From a virus: a stretch of DNA of 64,000 bases. The stretch covers positions 23,183-87,182 of IMG/VR virus record IMGVR_UViG_3300035670_000113. One strand, 5' to 3'. Of this stretch, positions 28,492 through 37,385 are shown piece after piece; the first letter of the stretch is position 1, and every line of letters starts with the position of its first letter. The notes beneath the pieces were generated by a model. That model ran no database searches. It was not told the DNA's origin and worked only from the letters and a program-made list of their open reading frames with translations. Position numbers and translations under genes: made by a program.

Positions 28492-30366
28492 ATGTCACTA
28501 AATTATATTCAAGACCTGAAAGGAGTAAGTGATTTTCTCATCAAACTAAATGATAGTGAGGTGTTGGGATTTGATACTGAAACAACAGGTCTTGATCCAT
28601 TTAATGACAGACTTATATTAGTACAGTTTTCATTCAAAAATAATGATGTTTATGTAATAAATGTTAGGAATATAGGTTACGACCATTGTAAGAGTATTTT
28701 TGATAAGATAAATCAATTAAATATAAAACTTATAGCCCACAATGCTACATTCGATATAAAGTTTATATACACGCATTTTGGTATTATGTTAAAGAATGTT
28801 CATGATACTATGGTAGCAGAGGCAATTTTGACAGCGGGACTTGGAAAGTTTAAAATGTCGCTGGCAGAAGTGATACACAAATATATTGGGGTTGAAATAA
28901 CAAAGGATACAAGAAAGGATTTCTTTAACTTTCCAGAGAATTCTGTAGTCTCGTATGAAATGGTAGCATATGCTGGAATAGATGTTATCCATCTTATGAA
29001 TATATATAAATTACAGATGAAAGCAATGGAAGATTCTAAATCTTTAGATGTTTATAATCTGGAAATGATGGTTATTCCAGCTGTAGCCAGCATGGAGATC
29101 AATGGTGTATCCATAGATGCTGATAAATGGAAGGCATTAGTAGAAAAAGCCGAGATAGATGTAAAAGAACTGGATATAAAGATTAGAGAGTTTTTTGTGG
29201 AAAACTCTAAGATTTCTGGAAAGACATCTTTAGAGGTTGCTCATATGTTTAAGATACCAGTTAAACTAAAAAGAGATATTGAAGCATTAAGTATGATAGT
29301 GGATGCTAGCAATATAAAAAAGTGGTTAGTAGATAACATAAATCTCGGTTCTCCAAAACAACTTAAAACATGCTTACATAATGTTGGTATAAAAGTAGCA
29401 GATACAAATGAGAAAACACTAAGAAAGTTACCAAAAAATGAAGTTATAGAATTGATATTCAAGTATCGTGAGTATGATAAGAAAATAACATCATTTGGAA
29501 TGAACATACTAGAGCTTGTTAATTCTAAGACTGGTAGGATACATACACATTATTCTAGCATAGGAACAGCCACCGGAAGGTTTTCTTCTTCCGTTCCAAA
29601 CATGCAACAGATTCCATCAACCAATGACTATAGAAATGCCTTTATAGCTGGTGATGGAAAAAGTTTTGTTGCTATGGACTATTCACAACAAGAGTTAAGG
29701 CTTGCAGGAGCAATAAGTAACGAGGATAAGTTTATCGAAGCTTATATTAATAATACTGACTTGCACCAATTAACAGCATCATTACTTTTTGGTATTCCAT
29801 TAAACAAGGTAGAAAAAAGTCAAAGAAGCATAGGCAAGTCTATAAACTTTGCTATTCTATACGGCACAACAGATTATGGTCTTAAATATAATCTTGATGT
29901 GTCTATGGAAGATGCAAGACGTTTTATTAACAACTTCTATAATGGCTATCCAAAACTGGCAATGTTTAAAGCCTATGCAGAGGAACGTATTATAGAGTTG
30001 GGTTTCTCCGTTACCCCACTTGGTAGACGCAGATATTTTACACCTAGACCAATGTTTATTACTCCAGATGAACTTGAGAAGTATTATGGAAAACTAAAGC
30101 GTGAAGGATTCAATCATATTATTCAGGGTAGTGGTGCAGATATAACAAAGATGGCACTGCAGAGAATGTTCTTTGAGAACCCATTCGGAGACAAGTTCAA
30201 ACTTATTCTTCAAGTACATGATGAGATTGTAACAGAAGTTGACGATAGTGTATTAGAAGATGGTATAAAGTTTATGAAGAGTATTATGGAGCAGGTAGAA
30301 CAGAGATTTTTGGGTAAAATTCCAGCAGCAGTTGATTATAAAGTTGGAAAGATGTGGAGTAAATAA
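28492..30366 (+). CDS. polA: DNA polymerase, family A, with 3'-5' exonuclease
   Basis: A 624-aa phage replicative polymerase. The exonuclease has FDTETTGLDP (Exo I), HNATFDIKF (Exo II) and YAGIDVIHLM (Exo III). The polymerase has motif A AMDYSQQELRLAGA, motif B KSINFAILYGTTDYG with the Phe of Pol I, and motif C LQVHDEIVTEV. No 5'-3' exonuclease domain is present, as usual in phages. GAAAGGATTTTT precedes the ATG. First gene of the rightward replication block; works with primase (14218), helicase (34629) and SSB (32070). Confidence 0.93.
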   Translation: MSLNYIQDLKGVSDFLIKLNDSEVLGFDTETTGLDPFNDRLILVQFSFKNNDVYVINVRNIGYDHCKSIFDKINQLNIKLIAHNATFDIKFIYTHFGIMLKNVHDTMVAEAILTAGLGKFKMSLAEVIHKYIGVEITKDTRKDFFNFPENSVVSYEMVAYAGIDVIHLMNIYKLQMKAMEDSKSLDVYNLEMMVIPAVASMEINGVSIDADKWKALVEKAEIDVKELDIKIREFFVENSKISGKTSLEVAHMFKIPVKLKRDIEALSMIVDASNIKKWLVDNINLGSPKQLKTCLHNVGIKVADTNEKTLRKLPKNEVIELIFKYREYDKKITSFGMNILELVNSKTGRIHTHYSSIGTATGRFSSSVPNMQQIPSTNDYRNAFIAGDGKSFVAMDYSQQELRLAGAISNEDKFIEAYINNTDLHQLTASLLFGIPLNKVEKSQRSIGKSINFAILYGTTDYGLKYNLDVSMEDARRFINNFYNGYPKLAMFKAYAEERIIELGFSVTPLGRRRYFTPRPMFITPDELEKYYGKLKREGFNHIIQGSGADITKMALQRMFFENPFGDKFKLILQVHDEIVTEVDDSVLEDGIKFMKSIMEQVEQRFLGKIPAAVDYKVGKMWSK

Positions 30367-30707
30367 TGAAAGGCTGTAAAAATTGTTTCGATGGATATTT
30401 ATCTGAAGAAATAGTAGAGTATGTTACAGAGGATATGGCTAAAGATGCTGGAGACCCTTCCTTAGCTGGATCTGTTTTTAGAAAGCACATTCATTATTCT
30501 TTATGTCCGTGTTGTCACGGTAGCTTTGATGCGTGTAAAGCATGTGATACTGAACATTGGGTTAACAGATACAAAAATTGCTCTCCTTATAAATTCCCAA
30601 TAGAGTTATGGGATAATGGTAAATGCTCCAGATGTGGTGATACTATTAAAGATACTGGACATGTATGCAAGGATATAATAGCACTTCTTAAAGAAGAGGA
30701 CAAATGA
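30366..30707 (+). CDS. Multi-Cys zinc-binding protein, 113 aa
   Basis: Contains GCKNCFDGY, LCPCCHGSFDACKACD and CSRCG with a later Cys-His, enough for at least two zinc sites, of the kind seen in DnaJ-like Cys-rich domains (CxxCxGxx). Overlaps the polymerase stop and the recA start, so co-translated. Possibly a nucleic-acid or chaperone-type adapter; unrecognised. Confidence 0.7.
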   Translation: MKGCKNCFDGYLSEEIVEYVTEDMAKDAGDPSLAGSVFRKHIHYSLCPCCHGSFDACKACDTEHWVNRYKNCSPYKFPIELWDNGKCSRCGDTIKDTGHVCKDIIALLKEEDK

Positions 30708-31726
30708 CAAAAAGTGAAACATTTCTAGATAAAATATTTGAAGAATTTGATGAAAGAGTTGTTGTAAATGAGGAAAGAAAGGTAGACGTAATTCCTACAG
30801 GGAGTTTAGCATTGGACATGTCCATAGGAATTGGTGGAATACCTAGAGGTAAGATCACAGAAATCTATGGTAGTGAAGGTTCTGGGAAGACCACCCTCGC
30901 TCTAAGTATCGTAAAGAGCTGCTTAAGTATGGGGGAAAAAGCACTATACATAGATGCTGAAAACATGTTGGATTACAGCATGTTAAAGACAATGATTGGA
31001 GAAGCCTATGGGCAGGAATCTCTTATCATTACTACACCGGAAACAGCGGAAGATGCATTTAGAATGGCGGAACTCGGTCTTGAATCTGGGGATTTTGCAC
31101 TTGTTATTATAGATTCAATAGGTGCTCTAGCCCCTAAAAAGGAAAAAGAGGATGACTTTGCAGATGCCAATGTAGCCCTTGTTCCAAGAATGGTATCAAA
31201 ATTCTTGAGAAGAAACGCTACTGGTGCTGTAGCTAGAAACAATGTTGCACTAGTACTTCTTAATCAGGTTAGGGACAAGATAGGTGCATATATGGCATCT
31301 TTTGAAACACCTGGAGGTCACGCCCTAAAACATTTTTCATCCCTTAGAATTTCAATGTCCAGAGGTCAGGAAATCAAGGTAGGAAAAGAGACTGTAGGAA
31401 TACTAACAAAGTTTACCATTAAGAAAAATAAAATGTCAGCCCCATTTAGAGGGTACTTTACTCCAATTCTTTTTGGAAAGGGTATTGATACATATGCTGA
31501 TGCAGTTGACTTTTGTTCTATGTTAGGAGTTATAAAGAAAAGTGGTTCCTTCTACAAGTTTGAAGGAGAAACTCTTGGACAGGGTAAAATAGCCTCAGCA
31601 GATTATGTAAAGAGTGTGCCTGGGATGCTTGACAAATTACGTGAAAAGGTGTATAATGTGTTGAATCAGAACACATCCATAGACCTTGAAAATATGGAGG
31701 AAGTTGAGGAGGAAGAAAATGAATAA
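30704..31726 (+). CDS. recA: RecA-family recombinase
   Basis: A 340-aa RecA/UvsX protein that coats single-stranded DNA and drives strand exchange. Walker A is GSEGSGKT at 56-63, the catalytic Glu lies in DAEN near 86, Walker B is VIIDS at 134-138, LLNQVRDKIGAY matches the region near L2, and the tail is acidic. Length is close to bacterial RecA. Overlaps both neighbours by short stretches. A perfect promoter-like sequence lies inside its 3' part (31629-31657). Confidence 0.92.
   Translation: MTKSETFLDKIFEEFDERVVVNEERKVDVIPTGSLALDMSIGIGGIPRGKITEIYGSEGSGKTTLALSIVKSCLSMGEKALYIDAENMLDYSMLKTMIGEAYGQESLIITTPETAEDAFRMAELGLESGDFALVIIDSIGALAPKKEKEDDFADANVALVPRMVSKFLRRNATGAVARNNVALVLLNQVRDKIGAYMASFETPGGHALKHFSSLRISMSRGQEIKVGKETVGILTKFTIKKNKMSAPFRGYFTPILFGKGIDTYADAVDFCSMLGVIKKSGSFYKFEGETLGQGKIASADYVKSVPGMLDKLREKVYNVLNQNTSIDLENMEEVEEEENE
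31629..31657 (+). promoter_or_regulatory. Promoter-like sequence inside recA
   Basis: TTGACA and TATAAT are both exact with a 17-nt spacer, on the coding strand near the end of recA. It would give extra transcription of the 110-aa gene and SSB. TTTACCC is absent. Could be chance within coding sequence. Confidence 0.5.
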
Positions 31727-32051
31727 ATCGCTTTCGGTTGAAAGGTTGTACTCTTTGGGGGACTATAAGAATATTAAATTTTCTGATACAATTACAGATA
31801 TTCCTGGGCATGTAGCTCTTGACCAGGATGTTATGAAATTGTTATCTTATTTACAAATAGTGGATATTGAATTATCCTTTAATAGATATAAGGAATTAGT
31901 AACCAGAGCTGGAACAGAGAAGTCTGAAGATATCCTCGCATTTCTGGAGGAAGAAAGAACCCTTACGTTTCAAAATCTGGTTGACAGATTAGCAGATAAA
32001 CATGGATACGGCGATTCAGCAAAAGCCGTAGTATTAAAAACACCAGAATAA
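31719..32051 (+). CDS. Hypothetical protein, 110 aa
   Basis: The ATG at 31719 has GAGGAGGAAGAAA upstream and lies within the end of recA; an earlier in-frame start is not supported. Helical and acidic, without motifs I recognise. Its place between recA and the single-strand binding protein suggests a recombination accessory, such as a mediator, but nothing in the sequence proves this. Confidence 0.6.
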   Translation: MNKSLSVERLYSLGDYKNIKFSDTITDIPGHVALDQDVMKLLSYLQIVDIELSFNRYKELVTRAGTEKSEDILAFLEEERTLTFQNLVDRLADKHGYGDSAKAVVLKTPE

Positions 32052-32069
32052 GAAAAGGAGTATAATAAA

Positions 32070-32849
32070 ATGCCATTCGCAGATACAAAGAAACCAGAGT
32101 ATTCCAATAATAAAAAGACTCAGTTCATGAGTTTGGATGCCGGAACATATTTGGTTAGAATTCTAAACACAGAGGCACATGATACATACACACACTATAT
32201 CAATAGAGCTACAGTAATGTGTCTTGGAGATGATTGTCCAATTTGCAGAAATAATCAGCGTATTATCATGGAAAATCCTGACCATTTCAGGGAAGAGAAG
32301 GGATACTCTTCAAAGTCCAGACGCTATGCTGTAAATGTTCTTGACAAGACACCTGTTAGAATTTGTCCAAAGTGCAACACTGAAAACGTAAATGTACCAG
32401 GAAAGTCTCCAGTATGTAAAGCATGCAATGAGATGCTGGTATCAGTAGAGCTTAAGCCGTCAAATACAGTTAAGGTATTGTCAAAAGGCGTTAGTCTATT
32501 TGACCAATTGAATAGTATTGATTTGGCAGTTCTAACTGAGACTGGAGAGCCAGTAGGAATTACTAATTATGATATTACGTTTGTTGTAAGTGGGACAGGA
32601 AAAAGCAAGTCCATCACTGCTATTCCAAGTACAAACTCAAATGCACCTATTCCAGATGGACTGGAATTACATGACCTGGAATCCTCAGTTATTAAGCTGA
32701 CACCAGATGAGATGCTAGATGTTCAGAGGGGAGTAACCCTTAAGGACATCTTTGCATCAAGGCGTGCAACATCTCTGGAAAAGGATATTGATAGTTCAGA
32801 TATCGTAGCTGATGCCAGGGAACAAGTTCAAAATTTATTTAAGGAGTAG
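32070..32849 (+). CDS. Single-stranded DNA-binding protein, gp32-like with zinc site
   Basis: A 259-aa protein. CLGDDCPICRNNQ followed by SSKSRRYAVNVLDKTPV and CPKC ... CKAC gives zinc-binding Cys pairs embedded in a beta-rich domain, the arrangement of T4-gp32-like phage SSBs. The C-terminal end is acidic and helical, as needed to recruit partners. AAAAGGAGTATAATAAA precedes the ATG. Position after recA fits a role at the fork and in recombination. Confidence 0.72.
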   Translation: MPFADTKKPEYSNNKKTQFMSLDAGTYLVRILNTEAHDTYTHYINRATVMCLGDDCPICRNNQRIIMENPDHFREEKGYSSKSRRYAVNVLDKTPVRICPKCNTENVNVPGKSPVCKACNEMLVSVELKPSNTVKVLSKGVSLFDQLNSIDLAVLTETGEPVGITNYDITFVVSGTGKSKSITAIPSTNSNAPIPDGLELHDLESSVIKLTPDEMLDVQRGVTLKDIFASRRATSLEKDIDSSDIVADAREQVQNLFKE

Positions 32850-32851
32850 AA

Positions 32852-33055
32852 ATGCCTACAATTGATTACCTTTCCATTGGTGCTATCTTCACAGCAATTT
32901 ACATTCTTCTAAAGTTCTTCTGGGCAGATTTCCCTCTAACCCAGGACCTGTTTGTTCAGGTTTGGGTAGCCATTCTTACACTGATTGGTTATAATATTAC
33001 CGATAAGCCAAGAACAGCCCTAAAGGGATTTTTACAGAAAAAATTTAGTAAGTAA
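32852..33055 (+). CDS. Small membrane protein, 67 aa
   Basis: Two hydrophobic segments (SIGAIFTAIYILLKFFW and VQVWVAILTLIGYNI) and a basic C-terminal tail (ALKGFLQKKFSK). The pattern resembles small phage holins, but no lysis gene is adjacent, so the role is uncertain. It starts 2 nt after the SSB gene. Confidence 0.6.
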   Translation: MPTIDYLSIGAIFTAIYILLKFFWADFPLTQDLFVQVWVAILTLIGYNITDKPRTALKGFLQKKFSK

Positions 33056-33060
33056 TTAAA

Positions 33061-33136
33061 GGTATGGAATGTGAAAGTCATGTATACGACCTTTTATAGG
33101 TACGAGAGATTATAGGTGCAAATCCTACCCATACTT
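33061..33136 (+). ncRNA. tRNA-like element with possible UUA anticodon
   Basis: Acceptor GGTATGG/CCATACT (one G-U), T-arm TAGG/CCTA with TGCAAAT, and a central ACC/GGT hairpin with loop TTTTATA, which would read UAA. The D-arm loop is only about 3 nt. Length 76 nt is tRNA-like. It is degenerate, so a true suppressor tRNA is doubtful. Confidence 0.35.
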
Positions 33137-33171
33137 ATAGATTAAATCATTATTAAAGGAGGCACTGCCTT

Positions 33172-34239
33172 TTGAAGTACATATATAGTATCATTATAGC
33201 ACTTGTACTGGTTTTTAATACTGTCTCTTATGTAAGTGCAGATGATGGAATGGGGAATGGTGGAAGTCTGCAAAGAATTGTTTCAATAGAAAATAAAATT
33301 TTAACAAGAAAAGTAGAGCATTACTATTATAGTTTAGCAAGACAGGCATGGAACTTTAGACCTTTCTTCAGTATAAAAGCAGAAGATTACAAAGAATATT
33401 TTAGTGATGGGTTTCTTGATGAAGCCGAGAGAAAATTACTTTACACTAATTATTATTCAGAAATGCCAAAAAGTTTTACATGCAGTGCTACACTTTATGG
33501 GTCTGATATAGGGGCTATGAGAGAGGTTTTGTCTTATGGAGAATGGATACGCCAGCAAATGTCAAGGGGGTGGGTTCTTATAGGAAGTAGAAACTATGGA
33601 TACCATGATAGTCTGGAAAAAGATTTGTCCTTATTTATACAGACCAATTATAGTTATAAAGATGATAGTGATGTTTTATTATCGAAGCAAGCCTCCCCAC
33701 TTTATTTATATTTTGCGGATGGTGGCAGACAAAAAGTTAGAAGGGATATAAAGAACCAGCCTGTTCCAGTAATATACTCTGAATTGAATTCTAGACAGAA
33801 AAGAATATATGACTTTACATCAGTAGGTACTGATATTGCCAGACATAGGTTTATATCCACAATTGATTATCAGCAGTCTACGGGAATTATAGAATCTTTA
33901 AACAGTGGTAAGTATATAGGGATTATATCATCAAAGTCTCCCAATGATTTTGGAAGAAGATTTATTTTATTCTTGAATAGAAATAATAGAATAGAATTTT
34001 TAGGTATAGTTCTCGTAGGAGGAGAGGCAAAAAGAGATGACTGGGTGGGATTTGGGAGTCCAACATCAAAATATTTCAAGCAGTTTCCTCTCGGTCTTAG
34101 GAATAGTGACGGACTATATTGGGGAGCAGATATCCCAGTATCAATCTATGAGTACATTAAGGGTTGTGACGTTAATGATGAGGACTTTTGTTATGGGCCA
34201 GCATTAAATTTGATTTTTATTGACCCAGATTTGGAGTAA
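33172..34239 (+). CDS. Secreted protein of unknown function, 355 aa
   Basis: Starts at TTG 33172 with AAAGGAGG upstream. The N-terminus is a signal peptide (YIYSIIIALVLVFNTVSYVSA) cleaved before DDG. The mature part is rich in Tyr, Ser and Arg and mixed alpha/beta; no known enzyme motif is visible. A protein exported by an infected cell could alter the cell surface or exclude other phages (inference). It lies among replication genes, an odd place. Confidence 0.65.
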   Translation: MKYIYSIIIALVLVFNTVSYVSADDGMGNGGSLQRIVSIENKILTRKVEHYYYSLARQAWNFRPFFSIKAEDYKEYFSDGFLDEAERKLLYTNYYSEMPKSFTCSATLYGSDIGAMREVLSYGEWIRQQMSRGWVLIGSRNYGYHDSLEKDLSLFIQTNYSYKDDSDVLLSKQASPLYLYFADGGRQKVRRDIKNQPVPVIYSELNSRQKRIYDFTSVGTDIARHRFISTIDYQQSTGIIESLNSGKYIGIISSKSPNDFGRRFILFLNRNNRIEFLGIVLVGGEAKRDDWVGFGSPTSKYFKQFPLGLRNSDGLYWGADIPVSIYEYIKGCDVNDEDFCYGPALNLIFIDPDLE

Positions 34240-34240
34240 T

Positions 34241-34651
34241 ATGGAAGAAAATGCAGCTGAGACTTATTATAGGAAGTTGTCTGGAGCCACTAATCCAGCT
34301 ACAATTTTATGTGATTTCTATAAAACTATAACAGGAAGGCCCTGGGGAAGATCTGAAATTATCATGTTTAATAAACTGATAAAAATATTCGGAAGGTACA
34401 CAGTATTTTTTGCAGTACTGGATTTAGCAAATGTTCAAGCCCTGTCTGCTTATCCATACAGGCTTTTATTTACAATATGTAAAAATAGGCTTGAAAAAAT
34501 CAACCAAGTTGACCTTACATCAGCTACATCTACAAACTTGAATAAGAGTGCTGGTGCTATAGAAAAAGAAATAGAGAAATTAAAAAAGACCAAAAAGGTC
34601 GTTCACAATATTATAGAAGAAATGGAAAATGAGGATGACAGACACGATTAA
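34241..34651 (+). CDS. Hypothetical helical protein, 136 aa
   Basis: The ATG at 34241 follows TTGGAGTAAT and the previous stop. The C-terminal half is a coiled-coil-like stretch (IEKEIEKLKKTKKVVHNIIEEME) overlapping the helicase gene by 23 nt. Position immediately before the replicative helicase suggests a helicase loader or partner, unproven. Confidence 0.6.
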   Translation: MEENAAETYYRKLSGATNPATILCDFYKTITGRPWGRSEIIMFNKLIKIFGRYTVFFAVLDLANVQALSAYPYRLLFTICKNRLEKINQVDLTSATSTNLNKSAGAIEKEIEKLKKTKKVVHNIIEEMENEDDRHD

Positions 34652-35927
34652 TATCTTTTCGCATGAACCAGAATTGGCGGTTCTTTCAATAAACTTGAAA
34701 AACCCCACACTTGTAAACTTATCAAGTGGGCCTAGATTTTATATGTTTTCATCCATACCGCATCAAGTGATATACAAAGAAATGGAAGACCTGTATGAGA
34801 AAAATCTTGTTGCAGATTCTTCACTTGTTGTAGCGTCTTTGGAAAGTAGTGGTACACTAAATAAGGCTGGAGGAAAAGAGTACATAGAGTATCTTCTTGG
34901 GCTAGACTATCCAGAAGCAAATCTTTCAGAGTACGTTAGAATTCTTCAGCAGTCTTATAAAGCAAGAATGGCAATTACTGCAGTATCTACTTTCAAGACA
35001 TCTGAGATTACTACGGATAATGTAGATACACTGATGTCAACATTAAAAAGATCAATAGATAATATTACAGAAACATCTGGAGGATCTGCGACTGTACATA
35101 TCGGTGATAACATGAAAGAATTCACTGATACTGTTATTTCCAGAGTTTCAAACCCAGGAATTAGGGGCTTTTCTTGGGGTATTAGTGATATTGATATAAC
35201 CACTGGTGGTAAAAGTGCTGGAGACTTATGGATTATAGCATCAAGACCTTCTATGGGAAAGACAGCTGTAATTTGTAATTCACTTTTAAAGGATGGTGAG
35301 AACGGTGTTCCATCAATCCTGTTTGAGAAAGAAATGAATTATCAGTCATTGGTAGAGAGATTGGTAGCCATTGATACTGGTATCCCACTTCAGAATATTA
35401 GAATGGGAATTCTAAATCAGGAGCAATTAAAACTTATTCTAGCTTCTGGAAAGAAAATAAAAGAGTATCCAATCTACATTGACACAAACTTTAAATCAGA
35501 CGTATACTACCTAGAATCAACCATATCGAGACACCAGAAAGTTAATGGTATCAAAAATGTATATCTCGATTATCTACAACTCTTTGCAGAAAGGGATGAT
35601 AATCAAACACACGAACTAGGGAGAATTTCAAGAACACTGAAGTTACTATCAACAGAATTGAATATATGTACAATAGCAGTATCTCAGTTAAATAGAATGG
35701 TTGAGATGAGAGATAATAAAAGACCATTCCTTTCAGACCTAAGACAGTCAGGAAATCTAGAAGAAGATGCTGATTTTGTAGTAGGATTGTATAGGGATGA
35801 CTATTATAATACTGAATCATCTGCTAAGGGTCTACTAGAATTTATAGTTCTTAAAGCAAGAAATGGTCCTGTTGGTACTCTCACATTAAAGTTTGTAGCA
35901 GATTCAAATAAAGTATTAAAGGTTTAA
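34629..35927 (+). CDS. dnaB: Replicative DNA helicase, DnaB family
   Basis: A 432-aa hexameric fork helicase. The N-terminal helical domain is followed by GGKSAGDLWIIASRPSMGKT with Walker A at 205-212, Walker B VYLDYLQLF, the DnaB marks ISRTLKLLSTELNICTIAVSQLNR and DLRQSGNLEEDADFVVGLYRDDYY, and a C-terminal arginine-finger region. Start could be the ATG at 34629 or 34635; neither has a strong ribosome site, and translation is probably coupled to the overlapping upstream gene. Confidence 0.92.
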   Translation: MRMTDTINIFSHEPELAVLSINLKNPTLVNLSSGPRFYMFSSIPHQVIYKEMEDLYEKNLVADSSLVVASLESSGTLNKAGGKEYIEYLLGLDYPEANLSEYVRILQQSYKARMAITAVSTFKTSEITTDNVDTLMSTLKRSIDNITETSGGSATVHIGDNMKEFTDTVISRVSNPGIRGFSWGISDIDITTGGKSAGDLWIIASRPSMGKTAVICNSLLKDGENGVPSILFEKEMNYQSLVERLVAIDTGIPLQNIRMGILNQEQLKLILASGKKIKEYPIYIDTNFKSDVYYLESTISRHQKVNGIKNVYLDYLQLFAERDDNQTHELGRISRTLKLLSTELNICTIAVSQLNRMVEMRDNKRPFLSDLRQSGNLEEDADFVVGLYRDDYYNTESSAKGLLEFIVLKARNGPVGTLTLKFVADSNKVLKV

Positions 35928-35929
35928 TT

Positions 35930-36355
35930 ATGCCGTTGAAATCAAGAGTTAAAGGAAATCAATTTGAAGCACTGGCAGTTCAGTTATTGACAGAACTTGT
36001 TAAAAATAGTAGTTGGAAGAGAGTCCCAGGTTCCGGTGCATTTGGGACTTCAATGCATGAGCCACACCTACTTGGTGATATAGTAGGGCATGTGGATTCA
36101 TTTCAGAAGCCATTCAGAGTAGAAGCCAAAGTTGGATATAACAGTGCATCCGATACCAGGGAAGTAAAACAGTTCACTCTTAAAAAAGAATGGTTAGATA
36201 AGATAAAACAGGAAGGTGTAAATTCATATTCCTTCCCATTTTTAATAGGAAAGTTTTCTGGTGCTAGAGATGGAGTTAAAGTATTCGTAGTAATGGATTT
36301 AGAACAATTTGCAGATCTCTTAAATAAAGTCACAGAACTTTCAAACGAGGAATAG
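35930..36355 (+). CDS. PD-(D/E)xK nuclease, Holliday-junction-resolvase-like
   Basis: A 141-aa small nuclease. The order GNQFEALAVQLL, RVPGSGAFG, HLLGDIVGH (catalytic Asp) and FRVEAKVG (E-x-K) is that of archaeal Hjc-type resolvases. It may resolve branched DNA before packaging. Starts 2 nt after dnaB and stops just before the next gene. Confidence 0.75.
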   Translation: MPLKSRVKGNQFEALAVQLLTELVKNSSWKRVPGSGAFGTSMHEPHLLGDIVGHVDSFQKPFRVEAKVGYNSASDTREVKQFTLKKEWLDKIKQEGVNSYSFPFLIGKFSGARDGVKVFVVMDLEQFADLLNKVTELSNEE

Positions 36356-36733
36356 ATGAGAGATGCCTGGAATACCATAAAAGATTTTTATACAGAAAAC
36401 TTTAAGATTTCTGAAGAAGTTGTTGATATTGTAGCAGACCATGATATTTTACTGTTATGCGCCTCTGGACTGTCAAATATATCTATAGCATCGTTTCTGA
36501 ATGTTGATGTTGAAGATGTTGCAAGTGCTGTAGAAAAGTTTTATGGTTTTCGTGGGTGGATATCTGACATGAAGATTAATCCATATAAAGAATACAGAAC
36601 AGATAATAATAAAGATACCTTTATAGAAAGATTAGAATCTGCAGGTATTGATAAGGATGCTATTTTTACATCTTACGCATTATGTGAAAAATGTTTTGCA
36701 TACGATAATAGAATAGAAAAAGAGTGGGTATAA
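36356..36733 (+). CDS. Hypothetical protein, 125 aa, HTH-like middle
   Basis: LCASGLSNISIASFLNVDVEDVASAV reads like a helix-turn-helix of the sigma/LuxR type. Near the C-terminus are two Cys (CEKC). The ATG overlaps the previous stop (TAGATG). Could be a DNA-binding partner of the nuclease; unproven. Confidence 0.6.
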   Translation: MRDAWNTIKDFYTENFKISEEVVDIVADHDILLLCASGLSNISIASFLNVDVEDVASAVEKFYGFRGWISDMKINPYKEYRTDNNKDTFIERLESAGIDKDAIFTSYALCEKCFAYDNRIEKEWV

Positions 36734-36751
36734 TTGCAGGAAGGAATATAA

Positions 36752-37012
36752 ATGAAAATTAATATAGAAAAAATACCCTATGGAAATAATTATATTAGTG
36801 TTGGAAATACTGTGACTAGAGAACTTACTAATTTACAGGTACTTCAAATGATATCAAAACTGGGTGTTTTTGGAGTACTGAGATTGGAAGTTGATACAAT
36901 TAGTAAGTTTTCCAGTTTATGCAAGGTGCTTGAAAAACTTGGTATTATAAGTTACTATCATACATATGAACCAGAAAATTCACGTACTATTTTAAATATA
37001 AGAAGGAGTTAA
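36752..37012 (+). CDS. Hypothetical protein, 86 aa
   Basis: GCAGGAAGGAATATAA precedes the ATG. A small alpha/beta protein (LQVLQMISKLGVFGVLRLEV; LCKVLEKLGIISYYHTY). Unrecognised. One base separates it from the next gene. Confidence 0.55.
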   Translation: MKINIEKIPYGNNYISVGNTVTRELTNLQVLQMISKLGVFGVLRLEVDTISKFSSLCKVLEKLGIISYYHTYEPENSRTILNIRRS

Positions 37013-37013
37013 T

Positions 37014-37385
37014 ATGATTACAAATTCAAATGAACTAATTAAATCATTACCAGATTTTGATGACCTTGTAAAGGTTGCTCAGGATATTTCAGCACTACAG
37101 TATAAAAAATTAATGCTGGAAGCTAAAATCAAGGAGGCCGAAGCAAACGTATTTAAACTGGCATTTACTGACGAGAAGTTTTTCCAGGGAGGAAAGCCAG
37201 CCTCAGTTACATTTATTGAGAACACCTATAAATACACTGGACTGGATAATTCAATAGTTCCTCTAAGAACAGAGTTAGCAGAAGTAACAGCAAAATTAGA
37301 AGAGCATAGAATTCTATTTGACATCTATAAGAACATGTTGGACGTGTGGAGAACATTATCAGCATCTGAAAGAAGTGTTACATAA
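37014..37385 (+). CDS. Hypothetical protein, 123 aa
   Basis: AAGGAGTTAAT precedes the ATG. Helical and charged, with a coiled-coil-like first part (YKKLMLEAKIKEAEANVFKL) and a second one (LRTELAEVTAKLEEHRILF). The stop abuts the Cas4-like nuclease gene, so it may be that nuclease's partner. Confidence 0.6.
   Translation: MITNSNELIKSLPDFDDLVKVAQDISALQYKKLMLEAKIKEAEANVFKLAFTDEKFFQGGKPASVTFIENTYKYTGLDNSIVPLRTELAEVTAKLEEHRILFDIYKNMLDVWRTLSASERSVT

Noticed and set aside
32852-33055. Holin
   Set aside because: Two hydrophobic segments alone do not prove it, and no endolysin gene is nearby.
33061-33136. Stop-codon reassignment (recoded phage)
   Set aside because: TAA, TAG and TGA all end well-supported genes and Trp tRNA is CCA only, so a changed code is not supported by this window.
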